Shown here: piece by piece, positions 25,602 through 35,173 of the stretch
Layout: each line of letters opens with the position of its first letter
Numbering within the stretch: the first letter of the stretch is position 1
Assembly: GCA_946402705.1 (NCBI GenBank)
Contig: CAMIXG010000001.1
Location: forward strand, 1-64,000
Direction of reading: 5' to 3'
Origin: an uncultured Tissierellia bacterium
Lineage (GTDB): Bacteria; Bacillota; Clostridia; Tissierellales; Tissierellaceae
Length of the DNA stretch: 64,000 bases
The notes under the pieces: generated by a model
Database searches by the model: none
What the model saw: only the letters and a program-made list of their open reading frames with translations
Told to the model about the DNA's origin: nothing
Position numbers and translations under genes: made by a program

Positions 25602-26975
25602 ATGATGAGATCAATGTATACGGCAGTATCTGGACTTAGAACCCATCAAGGTAAGATGGATACAATAGGTCATAATATTGCCAATGTAAATACAGTTGGA
25701 TATAAAAAATCCCAAGTAACTTTCAAAGAAGCCTTTAGTCAAATGATGTCAGGTGCATCAGGACCACAAGGAGGAAAAGGGGGTACTAACCCTCAACAAA
25801 TCGGTTTGGGAGTAGGTACTGGTGGTATAGCAGTAGTGCATACACAAGGTAATACTCAAAGAACAGAAAAACCAACAGACTTAATGATAAATGGAGAAGG
25901 TTTTTTCACGGTATCAGATGATCCAGGATTTGCAAATAGATTTTATACTAGAGATGGAAGTTTTGGTGTGGATACTGCAGGAAACTTGGTAAGTTCTGAA
26001 GGATATAAGGTTCTTGGATATAGATTTGATAAGGATGGAAAAAGAACTGATGAACCAGGAAATATAGTTATCAATAAATCTGAAACTATAGCTCCAACTT
26101 CAACTAAGGGAATAACATTTAAGGGTAACTTAAATGCCAACTCTAAAGAACTTAAAGAAACTATGACAACTTTTGTATATGACTCTTTAGGTAATCAATA
26201 TGAGCTTAGTTTTGAAGCTAAGGATAAGACAACTGATCCAGCTACAAAAGATACAACTTGGACTATGGGACTTACAAGAATTAAGGATGTTAAAACAGGA
26301 AATTATAAAGCTTTATCAGAGGCAGAAGGAAAAGCTATATTTGATACTCAATTAACATTTAATGATAAGGGAAATTTAATTGGTTCAAAGGCTAATCCAG
26401 CAGCTATAGAAAATGTAAATATAGATGGAACTGCTCTTGGAGCTATTAAGTTTGATAAGAACAAGGAAGATGAAGCCATAACACCAGTTGGAATGACAGG
26501 TTCTTTTGATGCTACTATCAAGGTTATAGATAAGGCAAATGCTGATTCATATTCAAATATAACTCAGTATGCTAATGAAACAACTTTAAAACCATTTAAA
26601 AATGATGGTAACTCATCAGGTACACTAGATGGTTTTACCATAGATCCTTCAGGAATCATTATGGGTAAATTCACAAATGGTGAACAAAGGCCACTTGGAC
26701 AAGTAATGCTTACTAAATTTGATAACCCTATGGGTCTTGAAAAATTAGGTGGTAATGTATTTACTGAAACTAGAAACTCTGGAGAACCACAAAATGGAGT
26801 GGCTAACACTAGAGGCTTTGGTTCTATACAAGGTGGATCATTAGAGATGTCCAATGTAGATATATCATTTGAGTTTACTGAAATGATAACTACACAAAGA
26901 GGGTTCCAAGCTAATTCAAGAGTTATAACAACATCAGATGAAATGCTACAAGAGTTAGTTAATATTAAGAGATAA
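25602..26975 (+). CDS. flgE: Flagellar hook protein FlgE
   Basis: Hook subunit, 457 residues. It opens with the SMYTAVSGLRTHQGKMDTIGHNIANVNTVGYK-type rod/hook motif (about 4-37). The variable middle holds the surface domains. It ends with the partner helix FTEMITTQRGFQANSRVITTSDEMLQEL. Two ATG codons stand side by side (25602 and 25605); TGGAGG lies 8 bases before the first. Confidence 0.97.
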   Translation: MMRSMYTAVSGLRTHQGKMDTIGHNIANVNTVGYKKSQVTFKEAFSQMMSGASGPQGGKGGTNPQQIGLGVGTGGIAVVHTQGNTQRTEKPTDLMINGEGFFTVSDDPGFANRFYTRDGSFGVDTAGNLVSSEGYKVLGYRFDKDGKRTDEPGNIVINKSETIAPTSTKGITFKGNLNANSKELKETMTTFVYDSLGNQYELSFEAKDKTTDPATKDTTWTMGLTRIKDVKTGNYKALSEAEGKAIFDTQLTFNDKGNLIGSKANPAAIENVNIDGTALGAIKFDKNKEDEAITPVGMTGSFDATIKVIDKANADSYSNITQYANETTLKPFKNDGNSSGTLDGFTIDPSGIIMGKFTNGEQRPLGQVMLTKFDNPMGLEKLGGNVFTETRNSGEPQNGVANTRGFGSIQGGSLEMSNVDISFEFTEMITTQRGFQANSRVITTSDEMLQELVNIKR

Positions 26976-26980
26976 TTACT

Positions 26981-27010
26981 AGTTATATAGGGGTTATCCC
27001 CTATATAACT
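26981..27010 (+). other. Perfect stem-loop between flgE and flbD
   Basis: A 13-bp perfect stem (26981-26993 with 26998-27010) and a TTAT loop, five bases after the flgE stop. No proper T-tract follows (TTATAAATAA), so full termination is doubtful. It could protect the upstream mRNA end or lower the dose of downstream genes. Confidence 0.7.
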
Positions 27011-27037
27011 TTATAAATAAAAAAGAGGTGATTATAT

Positions 27038-27232
27038 ATGATAAAGGTAAAAAGACTAAACGGCAAAGAATTTGTAGTTAATGGTGAACTTATTATGTAC
27101 ATAGAAGAGACACCAGATACAGTTATTACTCTTACAAATGGACAAAAAATAGTAGTACAACAATCAGTAGATGAAGTAATAGATGAAGTAATAGGTTATA
27201 AATCAAAAATAAACAATTTTAAAAATATGTAG
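27038..27232 (+). CDS. flbD: Flagellar protein FlbD family
   Basis: A 64-residue protein of the FlbD/SwrD family, found before motA in Clostridia. The signature is MIKVKRLNGKEFVVNGELIMYIEETPDTVITLTNGQKIVV. The Bacillus homologue SwrD raises motor power; a similar effect on the adjacent stator genes is inferred. RBS AAAAGAGGTG. It is not the FlbD transcription factor of Caulobacter. Confidence 0.93.
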   Translation: MIKVKRLNGKEFVVNGELIMYIEETPDTVITLTNGQKIVVQQSVDEVIDEVIGYKSKINNFKNM

Positions 27233-27266
27233 TATACATAAATTTAAATAGTAGGAGGTAAAGCTA

Positions 27267-28028
27267 GTGGATATAAGTACAGTAATTGGTCTAGTCATGG
27301 TAGTGACGCTGACTGTAGGGAGTATACTCCTTTCTGGAGATTTGGGATCATTTATAGACATTCCGTCAGTAATAATCGTTTTTGGAGGTACTCTAGCTTC
27401 AACTTTAATAGCCTTTCCAATAGATGAGGTTAAAAATCTTGGAAAGTTATTCAAAAAAGCATTTTTCTACAAAAGTGTAGAGCCAGAAGAGATAATAGAA
27501 CAGATAATAGAACTTGCCAATATAGCAAGAAAGGATGGACTACTTGCTTTGGAGGAGTTCGGTACTAAGACAGATGATGAATTTATGAAGAAAAGTGTAA
27601 TGTTAATAGTTGATGGAACAGATCCAGAACTAGTTAGAAATATCTTGGAGACAGAATTATCTTTCTTGGAAGATAGACATGGGCAAGGCCAAAATGTAAT
27701 GGCTACTCTAGGAACTTATGCTCCTGCTTATGGAATGATTGGTACACTTATAGGTCTTGTAAATTTATTAAAAGACTTAGACGACCCTAGTAGTATAGGG
27801 CCGAACATGTCAGTTGCCTTAATAACAACTTTTTATGGTTCGTTTTTAGCAAATGCCATATTTACACCTTTATCACAAAAACTTAAGGTTAGAAGTGGTG
27901 AAGAAATTTTAGTGAAAGAATTGGTACTTGAAGGATTACTATCTATTCAAGCTGGGGAAAATCCTAGAATAATAGAAGAAAAACTTAAAACTTTCGTACC
28001 ACCTGTTATAAGAAATAGAATAGGATAG
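27267..28028 (+). CDS. motA: Flagellar stator protein MotA
   Basis: Ion-channel stator subunit that drives rotation. It has 253 residues and four membrane segments. GTYAPAYGMIGTLIGLVNLL and MSVALITTFYGSFLANAIF form the channel-lining third and fourth segments, with the conserved proline. The cytoplasmic loop between segments 2 and 3 carries the charged rotor-contact residues. GTG start after AGGAGG. It is paired with motB 15 bp downstream. Confidence 0.96.
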   Translation: MDISTVIGLVMVVTLTVGSILLSGDLGSFIDIPSVIIVFGGTLASTLIAFPIDEVKNLGKLFKKAFFYKSVEPEEIIEQIIELANIARKDGLLALEEFGTKTDDEFMKKSVMLIVDGTDPELVRNILETELSFLEDRHGQGQNVMATLGTYAPAYGMIGTLIGLVNLLKDLDDPSSIGPNMSVALITTFYGSFLANAIFTPLSQKLKVRSGEEILVKELVLEGLLSIQAGENPRIIEEKLKTFVPPVIRNRIG

Positions 28029-28043
28029 AAATGGAGGGAGAAT

Positions 28044-28799
28044 ATGTCTAGGAGAGATAAGAAAAGATCATCAGATGAGTCACCAGCTGGAGAATGGCTT
28101 ACCACTTATTCTGACCTTGTAACATTATTATTGTGCTTCTTTGTATTACTATTCTCATTTTCAGAGGTGGATGCTAATAAGTTTAGGCAGATATCACAAA
28201 GTTTCAAAATTGGATTCGAAGGTAGTAATGGTATATTAAATGGTGGAGAAGCCATAGATATAGAAGAACCACCAATAGGAGGAGAATCCAAGCCAGAAAT
28301 CGAAGATGAACTTATGGATTTATATAAACAACTTAAAAAATATGCTTCTGATCAAGATTTAGAAGATGAGTTAAGTGTTCAATTAGATGAAAGAGGAGTT
28401 CTTCTTAGTTTTGCAGATAATGTATTTTTTGACTCAGGTAGTGCAGATATAAAACCTGAATCAAGGGAGATACTTGATGCAACTGCATCTATATTAAAAC
28501 AAGATGAGTTTTCAAAGAGACAAATAAAAATAGAGGGTCATACAGATTCAGATAGAATAGTTTATTCTACAAAATATGCAACAAACTGGGAACTATCCTC
28601 TGCAAGGGCAACAAATGTTTTGAGATACTTGGTAGAGGTAGACAGAGTTGAAGCGGATAGAATTTCTTCTGCTGGATACAGTGAATACAGACCAGTCGCA
28701 GAAAATGATACAGTTGAAAATAAGGCAAAAAATAGAAGAGTAGACATAGTAATATTAAAAGATGTATACGAAAAATTTGAACCAGGAGGGGTGAAATAA
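28044..28799 (+). CDS. motB: Flagellar stator protein MotB
   Basis: Partner of MotA that anchors the stator to peptidoglycan. It has 251 residues. The single N-terminal membrane segment contains the ion-carrying aspartate in TTYSDLVTLLLCFFVLLFSF. The C-terminal OmpA-like domain holds FDSGSADIKPESREIL and IKIEGHTDSDRI. I cannot tell proton from sodium use with confidence. The stop overlaps the fliL start (TAATG). Confidence 0.96.
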   Translation: MSRRDKKRSSDESPAGEWLTTYSDLVTLLLCFFVLLFSFSEVDANKFRQISQSFKIGFEGSNGILNGGEAIDIEEPPIGGESKPEIEDELMDLYKQLKKYASDQDLEDELSVQLDERGVLLSFADNVFFDSGSADIKPESREILDATASILKQDEFSKRQIKIEGHTDSDRIVYSTKYATNWELSSARATNVLRYLVEVDRVEADRISSAGYSEYRPVAENDTVENKAKNRRVDIVILKDVYEKFEPGGVK

Positions 28800-29206
28800 T
28801 GAGTAAAAAAGTACTTGGTGTTGTTGCTATAGTAATAATAGCAGTGGCAGTATCAGTTGGAGTTAGTTTTTCACTTTTTTCAAAAGCTGGAAATGGAAGT
28901 AAACCTTCAGAAGTATATAGTTTAGAAACAGCAGATATGTATTCCAATGTAAAAGACAGTAGAAGAATTGTTAAAATAAAAATTGTAGTAGAAACTAATA
29001 ATGAAAAAGATTTAGCTGAATTGGACAAAAAGAAATATCAAATCAGAGATATATCTAATGAAATAATAAGAGCTACACCAGAAAAAGACTTAGTAGATGT
29101 TGATTCACAAAATAAACTTAGAGAAAAAATTAAGAAACAACTAATAGAGGAAATGGGAATTAATTCCATAACTAATGTAAGATTTAATGATTTTGTTATA
29201 CAATAA
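28799..29206 (+). CDS. fliL: Flagellar basal body-associated protein FliL
   Basis: Small membrane protein that sits around the stator and supports torque. It has 135 residues with an N-terminal membrane segment (about 5-27, VLGVVAIVIIAVAVSVGVSF). The stomatin-like outer part ends in the family tail INSITNVRFNDFVIQ. It is translationally coupled to motB. Confidence 0.93.
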   Translation: MSKKVLGVVAIVIIAVAVSVGVSFSLFSKAGNGSKPSEVYSLETADMYSNVKDSRRIVKIKIVVETNNEKDLAELDKKKYQIRDISNEIIRATPEKDLVDVDSQNKLREKIKKQLIEEMGINSITNVRFNDFVIQ

Positions 29207-29219
29207 GGAGGGGTTTTAA

Positions 29220-30212
29220 TTGTCTGAAGTAATGTCACAGAGCGAAATAGATGCCCTTCTTAATGCTGTTAGCTCAGGAGAACTAGATGTAGAGGAAATA
29301 AAGGAAGATGACAAGAACAAGAAAGTAAAAAAATATGACTTTAGAAATCCGCAAAAAATTTCAAAGGATCAGCTTAGAACTTTACAAGTGATACATGAAA
29401 ATTTTGGAAGATATATGCAGACCTTTTTAACAGGTTATTTGAGAACTAATGTAAATACAGAAATATTAACAGTGGATCAATTTGCCTATAGTGAATTTAG
29501 TAATGCTGTATCAACACCAGCCTTTTTAGCAATAGTTGATTTTTCACCATTAAATGGGGAAATACTAATGGAATTATCCAATAATATAATTTATACTATA
29601 ATAGATAGATTGTTAGGAGGAGATGGTAAATCTAAGGCGGAAGTGAGATCTCTTACAGAAATAGAACTAAGTTTGCTAACAAACATGATGGAAAAACTTA
29701 TTTTAGACTTAAGAGCTGCTTGGGAAAATGTTATAGACCTAGATCCTCATTTAGTTAAGATTGAAACTAATCCACAGTTTGCACAAATTGTAGCTCCTAG
29801 TGAGACAATAGCACTTATAACTATGAATTTAGAGATAGGTCAAACAGAAGGTATGCTAAATATATGTATTCCATATATTTTACTAGAACCTGTAATGAAC
29901 AAACTAAATACCAAGTTCTGGTTCTCGTCTAGCAGAAAAGAAAAAACATCTGGAGATAGAGATAAAATAAAAAATAGAATATTAAATACAATAATACCAG
30001 TGGTGGCTGAACTTGGAAAGACTAAGATAACTATTAATGATATAAGAAATTTAGAAGCAGGAGATATCTTGAAACTAGATAGTCAATCAAGCGAAATAGG
30101 TCTTAGAATAGGAAGCAATGTTAAGTTTACTGGTGAAATGGGACAGAAAAATAAAAAAATAGCAATTAAGATAAATAAAGTTATAGAGGAAGGTGAAGAG
30201 GCAAATGACTGA
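29220..30212 (+). CDS. fliM: Flagellar motor switch protein FliM
   Basis: C-ring component that binds CheY-P. It has 330 residues. The N-terminal CheY-binding peptide is MSQSEIDALLNAV. The CheC-like middle domain runs from about 45 to 225 and the C-terminal SpoA/FliN-like domain has INDIRNLEAGDILKLD. TTG start after AAGGAGGGG. It overlaps fliY by 8 bp. Confidence 0.97.
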   Translation: MSEVMSQSEIDALLNAVSSGELDVEEIKEDDKNKKVKKYDFRNPQKISKDQLRTLQVIHENFGRYMQTFLTGYLRTNVNTEILTVDQFAYSEFSNAVSTPAFLAIVDFSPLNGEILMELSNNIIYTIIDRLLGGDGKSKAEVRSLTEIELSLLTNMMEKLILDLRAAWENVIDLDPHLVKIETNPQFAQIVAPSETIALITMNLEIGQTEGMLNICIPYILLEPVMNKLNTKFWFSSSRKEKTSGDRDKIKNRILNTIIPVVAELGKTKITINDIRNLEAGDILKLDSQSSEIGLRIGSNVKFTGEMGQKNKKIAIKINKVIEEGEEAND

Positions 30213-31398
30213 TGATATACTATCTCAAGAAGAGCTTGATGCACTTCTTAAAAATGCAGTTGGTGAAACTAGTGATGTAGAATCTGATGATAGTGAAGAA
30301 AAAGCTCTTACAGATATGGAAAAAGATACACTGGGAGAAATTGGAAATATAAGCATGGGGACAGCAGCAACAACATTATCAACTTTGCTTGGTAAAAAAG
30401 TTGATATAACTACTCCAACAGTAGAGGTTACAAACTCTGATGAGTTGGCAAGTTTTTATAAGACTCCTTTAGTAGCAGTAGATGTTAAATATAAAGAAGG
30501 TCTAGAAGGTTCTAATATAATGATACTTAGGACTGATGATGTAAAGGTTATAACAGACCTAATGATGGGAAGAGATGAAGTAGATTTAGAAAGAGACTTA
30601 ACAGATTTAGACTTAAGTGCAGTAAGTGAAGCTATGAATCAAATGATGGGCTCATCTTCAACATCTTTATCTGAAATGTTAGGTATGAGAATAGATATAC
30701 TTCCACCAGAATCTAAAAAAGTTACTTTAGAAGAAGGTAAAAAAACTATTGATATTTTAAAAGGTAGTAAAGATTTAATCAAAATATCTTTTAAAATGGT
30801 AATAGAAGATTATTTGGATAGTAATATTCTTCAAATAATTCCATTGGACTTTGGAAAAGAAATGGTTCAAAGAATAATAGGGATTTATTCTTCAGGAAGT
30901 GATACTCCAGTAGAAGTAAAAGAGGAACAAAAACCTGAAGAAAAACCAGTAGCAAAACAAGAAGTTCAAAAACCAGTAGCACAAGAGCCTGTTGTAGAAT
31001 ATACAGTTGAAACTAATAGTAATGTTGATAGAAGACAGGAAATGAATTATAATAACAATGTAAATAATACTGTGAAAGCAACTCAACCAGTAGAAGTTCA
31101 AAGACCAACTATACCAAGTTTTGATAATATAGGGTCTTCAACTAATGGGGGAACTATAGATTTAGTAAGCGATATACCAGTTGAAATAACAGTTGAACTT
31201 GGAAGAACTCACAAAAAAATAGATGAAATATTAGAGTTTGGAGTAGGAACTGTTGTAGAATTAGATAAACTAGTAGGAGAACCTTTAAATCTATTTGCAA
31301 ATGGTAGATACATTGCTAGTGGAGAAGTTGTTGTTATAGATGATAATTTTGGTATTAGGGTAACAGAAATAGATACAAATAAACAAAAGATGATTTAA
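30205..31398 (+). CDS. fliY: Flagellar switch/CheY-P phosphatase FliY
   Basis: C-ring protein that also dephosphorylates CheY-P. It has 397 residues. The N-terminal peptide is LSQEELDALLKNAVG. Two CheC-type phosphatase motifs follow: EKDTLGEIGNISMGTAATTL and LSAVSEAMNQMMGSSSTSL. A Pro/Glu/Val-rich linker then leads to the FliN domain (VEITVELGRTHKKIDEIL, LVGEPLNLFANGRYIASGEVV). The ATG at 30205 is chosen over an upstream codon in the fliM end. The phosphatase call rests on the E-x2-N motifs. Confidence 0.95.
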   Translation: MTDDILSQEELDALLKNAVGETSDVESDDSEEKALTDMEKDTLGEIGNISMGTAATTLSTLLGKKVDITTPTVEVTNSDELASFYKTPLVAVDVKYKEGLEGSNIMILRTDDVKVITDLMMGRDEVDLERDLTDLDLSAVSEAMNQMMGSSSTSLSEMLGMRIDILPPESKKVTLEEGKKTIDILKGSKDLIKISFKMVIEDYLDSNILQIIPLDFGKEMVQRIIGIYSSGSDTPVEVKEEQKPEEKPVAKQEVQKPVAQEPVVEYTVETNSNVDRRQEMNYNNNVNNTVKATQPVEVQRPTIPSFDNIGSSTNGGTIDLVSDIPVEITVELGRTHKKIDEILEFGVGTVVELDKLVGEPLNLFANGRYIASGEVVVIDDNFGIRVTEIDTNKQKMI

Positions 31399-31418
31399 AT
31401 ATCAGGAGGTAGGAATAA

Positions 31419-31781
31419 ATGGCAAATGGAATATTAGTTGTAGATGATGCATCGTTTATGAGAATGATGGTTAAGGATATATTAACAAAAAATAATTATG
31501 AAGTAGTTGGAGAGGCTGAAAATGGTCTAGAAGCAGTAGAAAAATATAAAGAATTAAGTCCAGCTTTAGTAATAATGGATATAACTATGCCTGAAATGGA
31601 TGGTATAGAAGCAGTTAGAGAAATCAAAAAGGAAAATCCTAGTGCAGCTATAATAATGTGTTCTGCTATGGGACAACAAGCAATGGTAATTGAAGCTATA
31701 CAAGCAGGAGCAAAAGACTTTATAGTTAAACCATTCCAACCAGAAAGAGTTTTAGAAGCAGTTGCAAAGGCTTTAAGTTAA
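31419..31781 (+). CDS. cheY: Chemotaxis response regulator CheY
   Basis: Single-domain receiver that carries the signal from CheA to the switch. It has 120 residues. Acidic pair D9-D10 (LVVDDASFMR), phospho-acceptor D54 (VIMDITMPEMDG), the switch serine in IIMCSAMGQ and the lysine in FIVKPFQ are all intact. Its position after fliY is the usual fla/che order. Confidence 0.97.
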   Translation: MANGILVVDDASFMRMMVKDILTKNNYEVVGEAENGLEAVEKYKELSPALVIMDITMPEMDGIEAVREIKKENPSAAIIMCSAMGQQAMVIEAIQAGAKDFIVKPFQPERVLEAVAKALS

Positions 31782-31782
31782 G

Positions 31783-32259
31783 ATGGAAAGAGTTAAAAGG
31801 GTATTGTTAATGGTAACTAGCTTTGTACTAATATCAAGTAGGGGATATGCAGCTTCAGGAGCTGGCATATCAGATACCTCAAGTGTATTTTTAGGTGTAT
31901 TAAAGGCTATATTTTATACAATAGTATTTGTAGCAGTAATATTTTTAACTCTATATGGAACAAAATATATAGCAAAGAATTTCAATAGATTGGCTAATAG
32001 TAAATATATTGATAATATAGATGCTATTAGTCTTTCTAATAATACACAAATAAACATTGTAAAAATAGATAAGTATATCTATGTTTTATGTGTGGGAGAG
32101 GGAAAATCTTTTTTAATAGATAAGATATTAGAAACAGAATTTAGCTATGAAACTATTGATAGAGATTATAATCCTAGTGTTATTGGAGTAGATAATGAGA
32201 TGCTTAATAAAATAAAGAAATTTTTAAATAAGGAAGACAAAAATGAAAAAGGTAATTAA
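31783..32259 (+). CDS. fliO: Flagellar export protein FliO (FliZ)
   Basis: Small membrane protein that assists assembly of the FliP ring. It has 158 residues. An N-terminal hydrophobic segment, a second membrane segment (about 38-60, AIFYTIVFVAVIFLTLYGTKYIA) and a cytoplasmic beta-rich part (INIVKIDKYIYVLCVGEGKSFLI) are typical. No clear ribosome site precedes the ATG, which lies one base after the cheY stop, suggesting coupled translation. The end overlaps fliP by 17 bp. Confidence 0.9.
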   Translation: MERVKRVLLMVTSFVLISSRGYAASGAGISDTSSVFLGVLKAIFYTIVFVAVIFLTLYGTKYIAKNFNRLANSKYIDNIDAISLSNNTQINIVKIDKYIYVLCVGEGKSFLIDKILETEFSYETIDRDYNPSVIGVDNEMLNKIKKFLNKEDKNEKGN

Positions 32260-33004
32260 GATAACAACAATAATAATTTTAATAATGGTAGTTATGTCAT
32301 CTATTACATACGCTCAAGAACCAATGGCGTCAATGTTTGGTAAGGATATAAGTATAACAAATAGTAGTAATCCAGAAAACTATGTATTTTCTCTACAATT
32401 ACTATTTTTATTAACTATATTAACTTTAGCGCCATCTATTTTAATAATGATGACAAGTTTTACAAGGATTCTTATAGTTCTATCTTTTATTAGGAGTGCT
32501 ATAGGTCTTCAGCAAACACCACCTAATCATGTAATAATAGGTCTATCTTTATTTTTGACATTTTTTATAATGACACCAATAGCTACTCAGGTTCAAACAC
32601 AGGCAATAGAACCCTATCTTGCCTCAGAGATAAGTCAAGATGTAGCAATAAAAAATGCAATGGATCCAATTAGAGAATTCATGTTTAAGCAGACAAGAGA
32701 TAAAGATTTATCTCTTTTTTTGGATATTAAAGGATTATCAGATGTTACAAAATTAGATGATATACCAACTCATGTCTTAATTCCAGGATTCATAATATCA
32801 GAGCTTAAAACTGCATTTCAGATAGGCTTTGTTATTTATATTCCATTTTTGGTAATAGACATGATTGTGGCGAGTACACTTATGGCAATGGGTATGATGA
32901 TGTTACCTCCAGTAATAATCTCATTACCTTTTAAGATTCTACTCTTTATTTTAGTTGATGGGTGGAATATCGTCATTAAATCATTAGTGCTCGGGTTTAA
33001 GTAG
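32243..33004 (+). CDS. fliP: Flagellar export gate protein FliP
   Basis: Core ring subunit of the export gate. It has 253 residues, with a cleavable-type signal peptide (about 1-24, ending SITYAQ). Then comes the conserved LTLAPSILIMMTSFTRILIVLSFIRSA block. The C-terminal FQIGFVIYIPFLVIDMIVASTLMAMGMMMLPP is diagnostic. Confidence 0.97.
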   Translation: MKKVIKITTIIILIMVVMSSITYAQEPMASMFGKDISITNSSNPENYVFSLQLLFLLTILTLAPSILIMMTSFTRILIVLSFIRSAIGLQQTPPNHVIIGLSLFLTFFIMTPIATQVQTQAIEPYLASEISQDVAIKNAMDPIREFMFKQTRDKDLSLFLDIKGLSDVTKLDDIPTHVLIPGFIISELKTAFQIGFVIYIPFLVIDMIVASTLMAMGMMMLPPVIISLPFKILLFILVDGWNIVIKSLVLGFK

Positions 33005-33013
33005 GAGGTTATT

Positions 33014-33280
33014 ATGCAGGTAGATATGATGAAATTAGCACAAGATGCAATAAGAACAGTTCTCTTTGTTTCTGCACCAATGCTAATAATAAGTTTGGTT
33101 ATAGGATTGATAGTTAGTGTCATTCAAGCTGTTACTCAAATTCAAGAAGCTACACTTGCCTTTGTACCTAAGATAGCAGGTGTATTTATTTCTATGCTTA
33201 TATTTGGGCCATGGATATTAAAAACAGTTGTTGGATTTGCCAGCAACTTATTTGCTAATTTAAACCTATATATATATTAG
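33014..33280 (+). CDS. fliQ: Flagellar export gate protein FliQ
   Basis: Two-helix hairpin subunit of the export gate, 88 residues. It has two membrane segments (about 16-40 and 52-75) with LVIGLIVSVIQAVTQIQEATLAFVPKI between and into the second. AGGAGG precedes the ATG. Located between fliP and fliR. Confidence 0.96.
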   Translation: MQVDMMKLAQDAIRTVLFVSAPMLIISLVIGLIVSVIQAVTQIQEATLAFVPKIAGVFISMLIFGPWILKTVVGFASNLFANLNLYIY

Positions 33281-33290
33281 GTGATTGTTC

Positions 33291-34058
33291 ATGGATACAA
33301 TAGACCTTATATTTAAAAGTTATGAAGTATTTCTAATTGTTTTTATTAGAACTTCTGGCATTTTTGTATTTTCACCATTATTTAATTCTGAGAATATACC
33401 TAATGTATTCAAGGTTGGTTTATCTCTAGCTTTATCAGGTTTAATAACTTTGACTTTACCAAGTAGTATAGACCTATCAAATCAAATTTTATTGATTTTA
33501 ATATTTAAAGAATTGATGGTTGGAATAATAATAGGTTTTATAGCCTATATATTTTTTACAGCTTTTTATGTTATGGGACAAATAATAGATATGAAGATAG
33601 GTTTTAGTATGGTGAGTGTTGTTGATCCACAAAGTAAAATCCAAGTGCCTCTAACAGGTAATTTGTTTTATATGTTAGCCTTTTTACTATTACTTGGTAT
33701 AAATGGTCATCATGTCATAATACATTCATTGATAGATAGTTTTACACTTATTCCAATAGGTACTTTTGTCTATAGTGAAGAAGTATTTCAGATAATATTA
33801 AAGGCTTTTATATCTAGTTTTGAAATTGGATTTAAACTTAGTACTCCAATAATAGCTGTAATATTTTTAACTGATATAGTTTTGGGAGTCTTGGCTAGAA
33901 CGATACCACAGATGAATGTTTTTGTGGTGGGTATGCCACTTAAAATACTAATTGGTGTTTTTATATTAATGATAGCTTTACCAATATTCTTCTCAGGAGT
34001 AGGAAGTATATTTGATATGATAATTACATATTTAGATATGTTTTTAAAAATAGGTTAG
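33291..34058 (+). CDS. fliR: Flagellar export gate protein FliR
   Basis: Gate subunit that completes the FliP/Q/R complex. It has 255 residues with several membrane helices. RTSGIFVFSPLFNSENIPNVFK and IDMKIGFSMVSVVDPQSKIQVPLTGNL are family features. The ATG at 33291 follows AGGTGA; an upstream in-frame TTG at 33285 overlaps that site. Confidence 0.95.
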   Translation: MDTIDLIFKSYEVFLIVFIRTSGIFVFSPLFNSENIPNVFKVGLSLALSGLITLTLPSSIDLSNQILLILIFKELMVGIIIGFIAYIFFTAFYVMGQIIDMKIGFSMVSVVDPQSKIQVPLTGNLFYMLAFLLLLGINGHHVIIHSLIDSFTLIPIGTFVYSEEVFQIILKAFISSFEIGFKLSTPIIAVIFLTDIVLGVLARTIPQMNVFVVGMPLKILIGVFILMIALPIFFSGVGSIFDMIITYLDMFLKIG

Positions 34059-34068
34059 GAATGATGTA

Positions 34069-35163
34069 ATGCCAATAGAATTAAATCTACAATTATTTGC
34101 AAGTGAAGGTGGAGAAAAAACAGAATTACCAACACCCAAGAAAAGAAGAGATGCCAGAGAAGAAGGACAGATTGTCCAGAGTAAAGAAGTAAATACAGTT
34201 GTAATCTTGGCAGCTTGTTTTTTGGGACTTAAATTTTTTGGAAAGTATATAGTAACTCAACTAAATCAGTTTATGATTTTTATATTTAGTCAAATTGAAA
34301 ATACAGATGCTTTTTTAGATGAAACAAATCTAATGTTAAATATTTTAAAGGTGGTTGTATATTTTGCAGCTATGCTTATGCCCATTTTAATTGTGGCATT
34401 TGTATCAGCTTTACTTGTAAACTATGCACAAGTTGGATTTCTCTTTACTACTAAGACCTTAAAAATAAAGTTGGATAGATTAAGCCCAGTAGAAGGCTTT
34501 AAGAGATTGTTTTCTAAAAGAGCCCTTATGGAACTTGTAAAATCTATTTTAAAACTTGTCTTGGTTGGATTTATAACTTATAAATATGCTTATAGTCAGA
34601 TAAATCGAATAGTAAAATATCCGAATATGGAAATAACATATTTTTTTATAAATTATTCTAATTTGCTATTAGAGTTTATGAAAAGAATGCTGGGTATTTT
34701 ACTAGTTCTTGCCCTTATGGATTATTTTTTCCAGTGGAGAAGTCATGAGAAAAATTTAAAGATGAGTAAGCAGGAAGTAAAAGAAGAGTACAAGCAAACA
34801 GAGGGAGACCCCTTTATAAAAGGTAAGATAAAGGAAAGACAAAGACAAATGGCAATGGGTAGAATGATGCAGGATATACCAAAAGCAGATGTTATTATAA
34901 CAAATCCTACTCACTTTGCAGTTGCAATAAAATATGATATGGAAATAGCAGAAGCACCCTATGTATTAGGAAAAGGTGCAGATGATATAGCACAAAAAAT
35001 AAAAGAAATAGCAAAAGAAAATGATGTCCCAATAGTGGAAAATAAAATTTTAGCTAGAAAAATGTATGCAGACTTAAATATTAATGATGTTATACCAGAA
35101 GAGCTATTTGAAGCAGTAGCTGAGGTATTAGCATATGTATATAATTTAAAGGACTCATTCTAG
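34069..35163 (+). CDS. flhB: Flagellar export switch protein FlhB
   Basis: Export apparatus protein that changes substrate class when the hook is complete. It has 364 residues, with four membrane segments between about 45 and 220. The autocleavage motif N279-P280-T281-H282 is intact in VIITNPTHFAVAIKYD. The conserved opening GEKTELPTPKKRRDAREEGQI is present. Its tail, after the cleavage point, is the region copied by the separate gene at 8177-8455. Confidence 0.97.
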   Translation: MPIELNLQLFASEGGEKTELPTPKKRRDAREEGQIVQSKEVNTVVILAACFLGLKFFGKYIVTQLNQFMIFIFSQIENTDAFLDETNLMLNILKVVVYFAAMLMPILIVAFVSALLVNYAQVGFLFTTKTLKIKLDRLSPVEGFKRLFSKRALMELVKSILKLVLVGFITYKYAYSQINRIVKYPNMEITYFFINYSNLLLEFMKRMLGILLVLALMDYFFQWRSHEKNLKMSKQEVKEEYKQTEGDPFIKGKIKERQRQMAMGRMMQDIPKADVIITNPTHFAVAIKYDMEIAEAPYVLGKGADDIAQKIKEIAKENDVPIVENKILARKMYADLNINDVIPEELFEAVAEVLAYVYNLKDSF

Positions 35164-35173
35164 GAGGAGAAGC

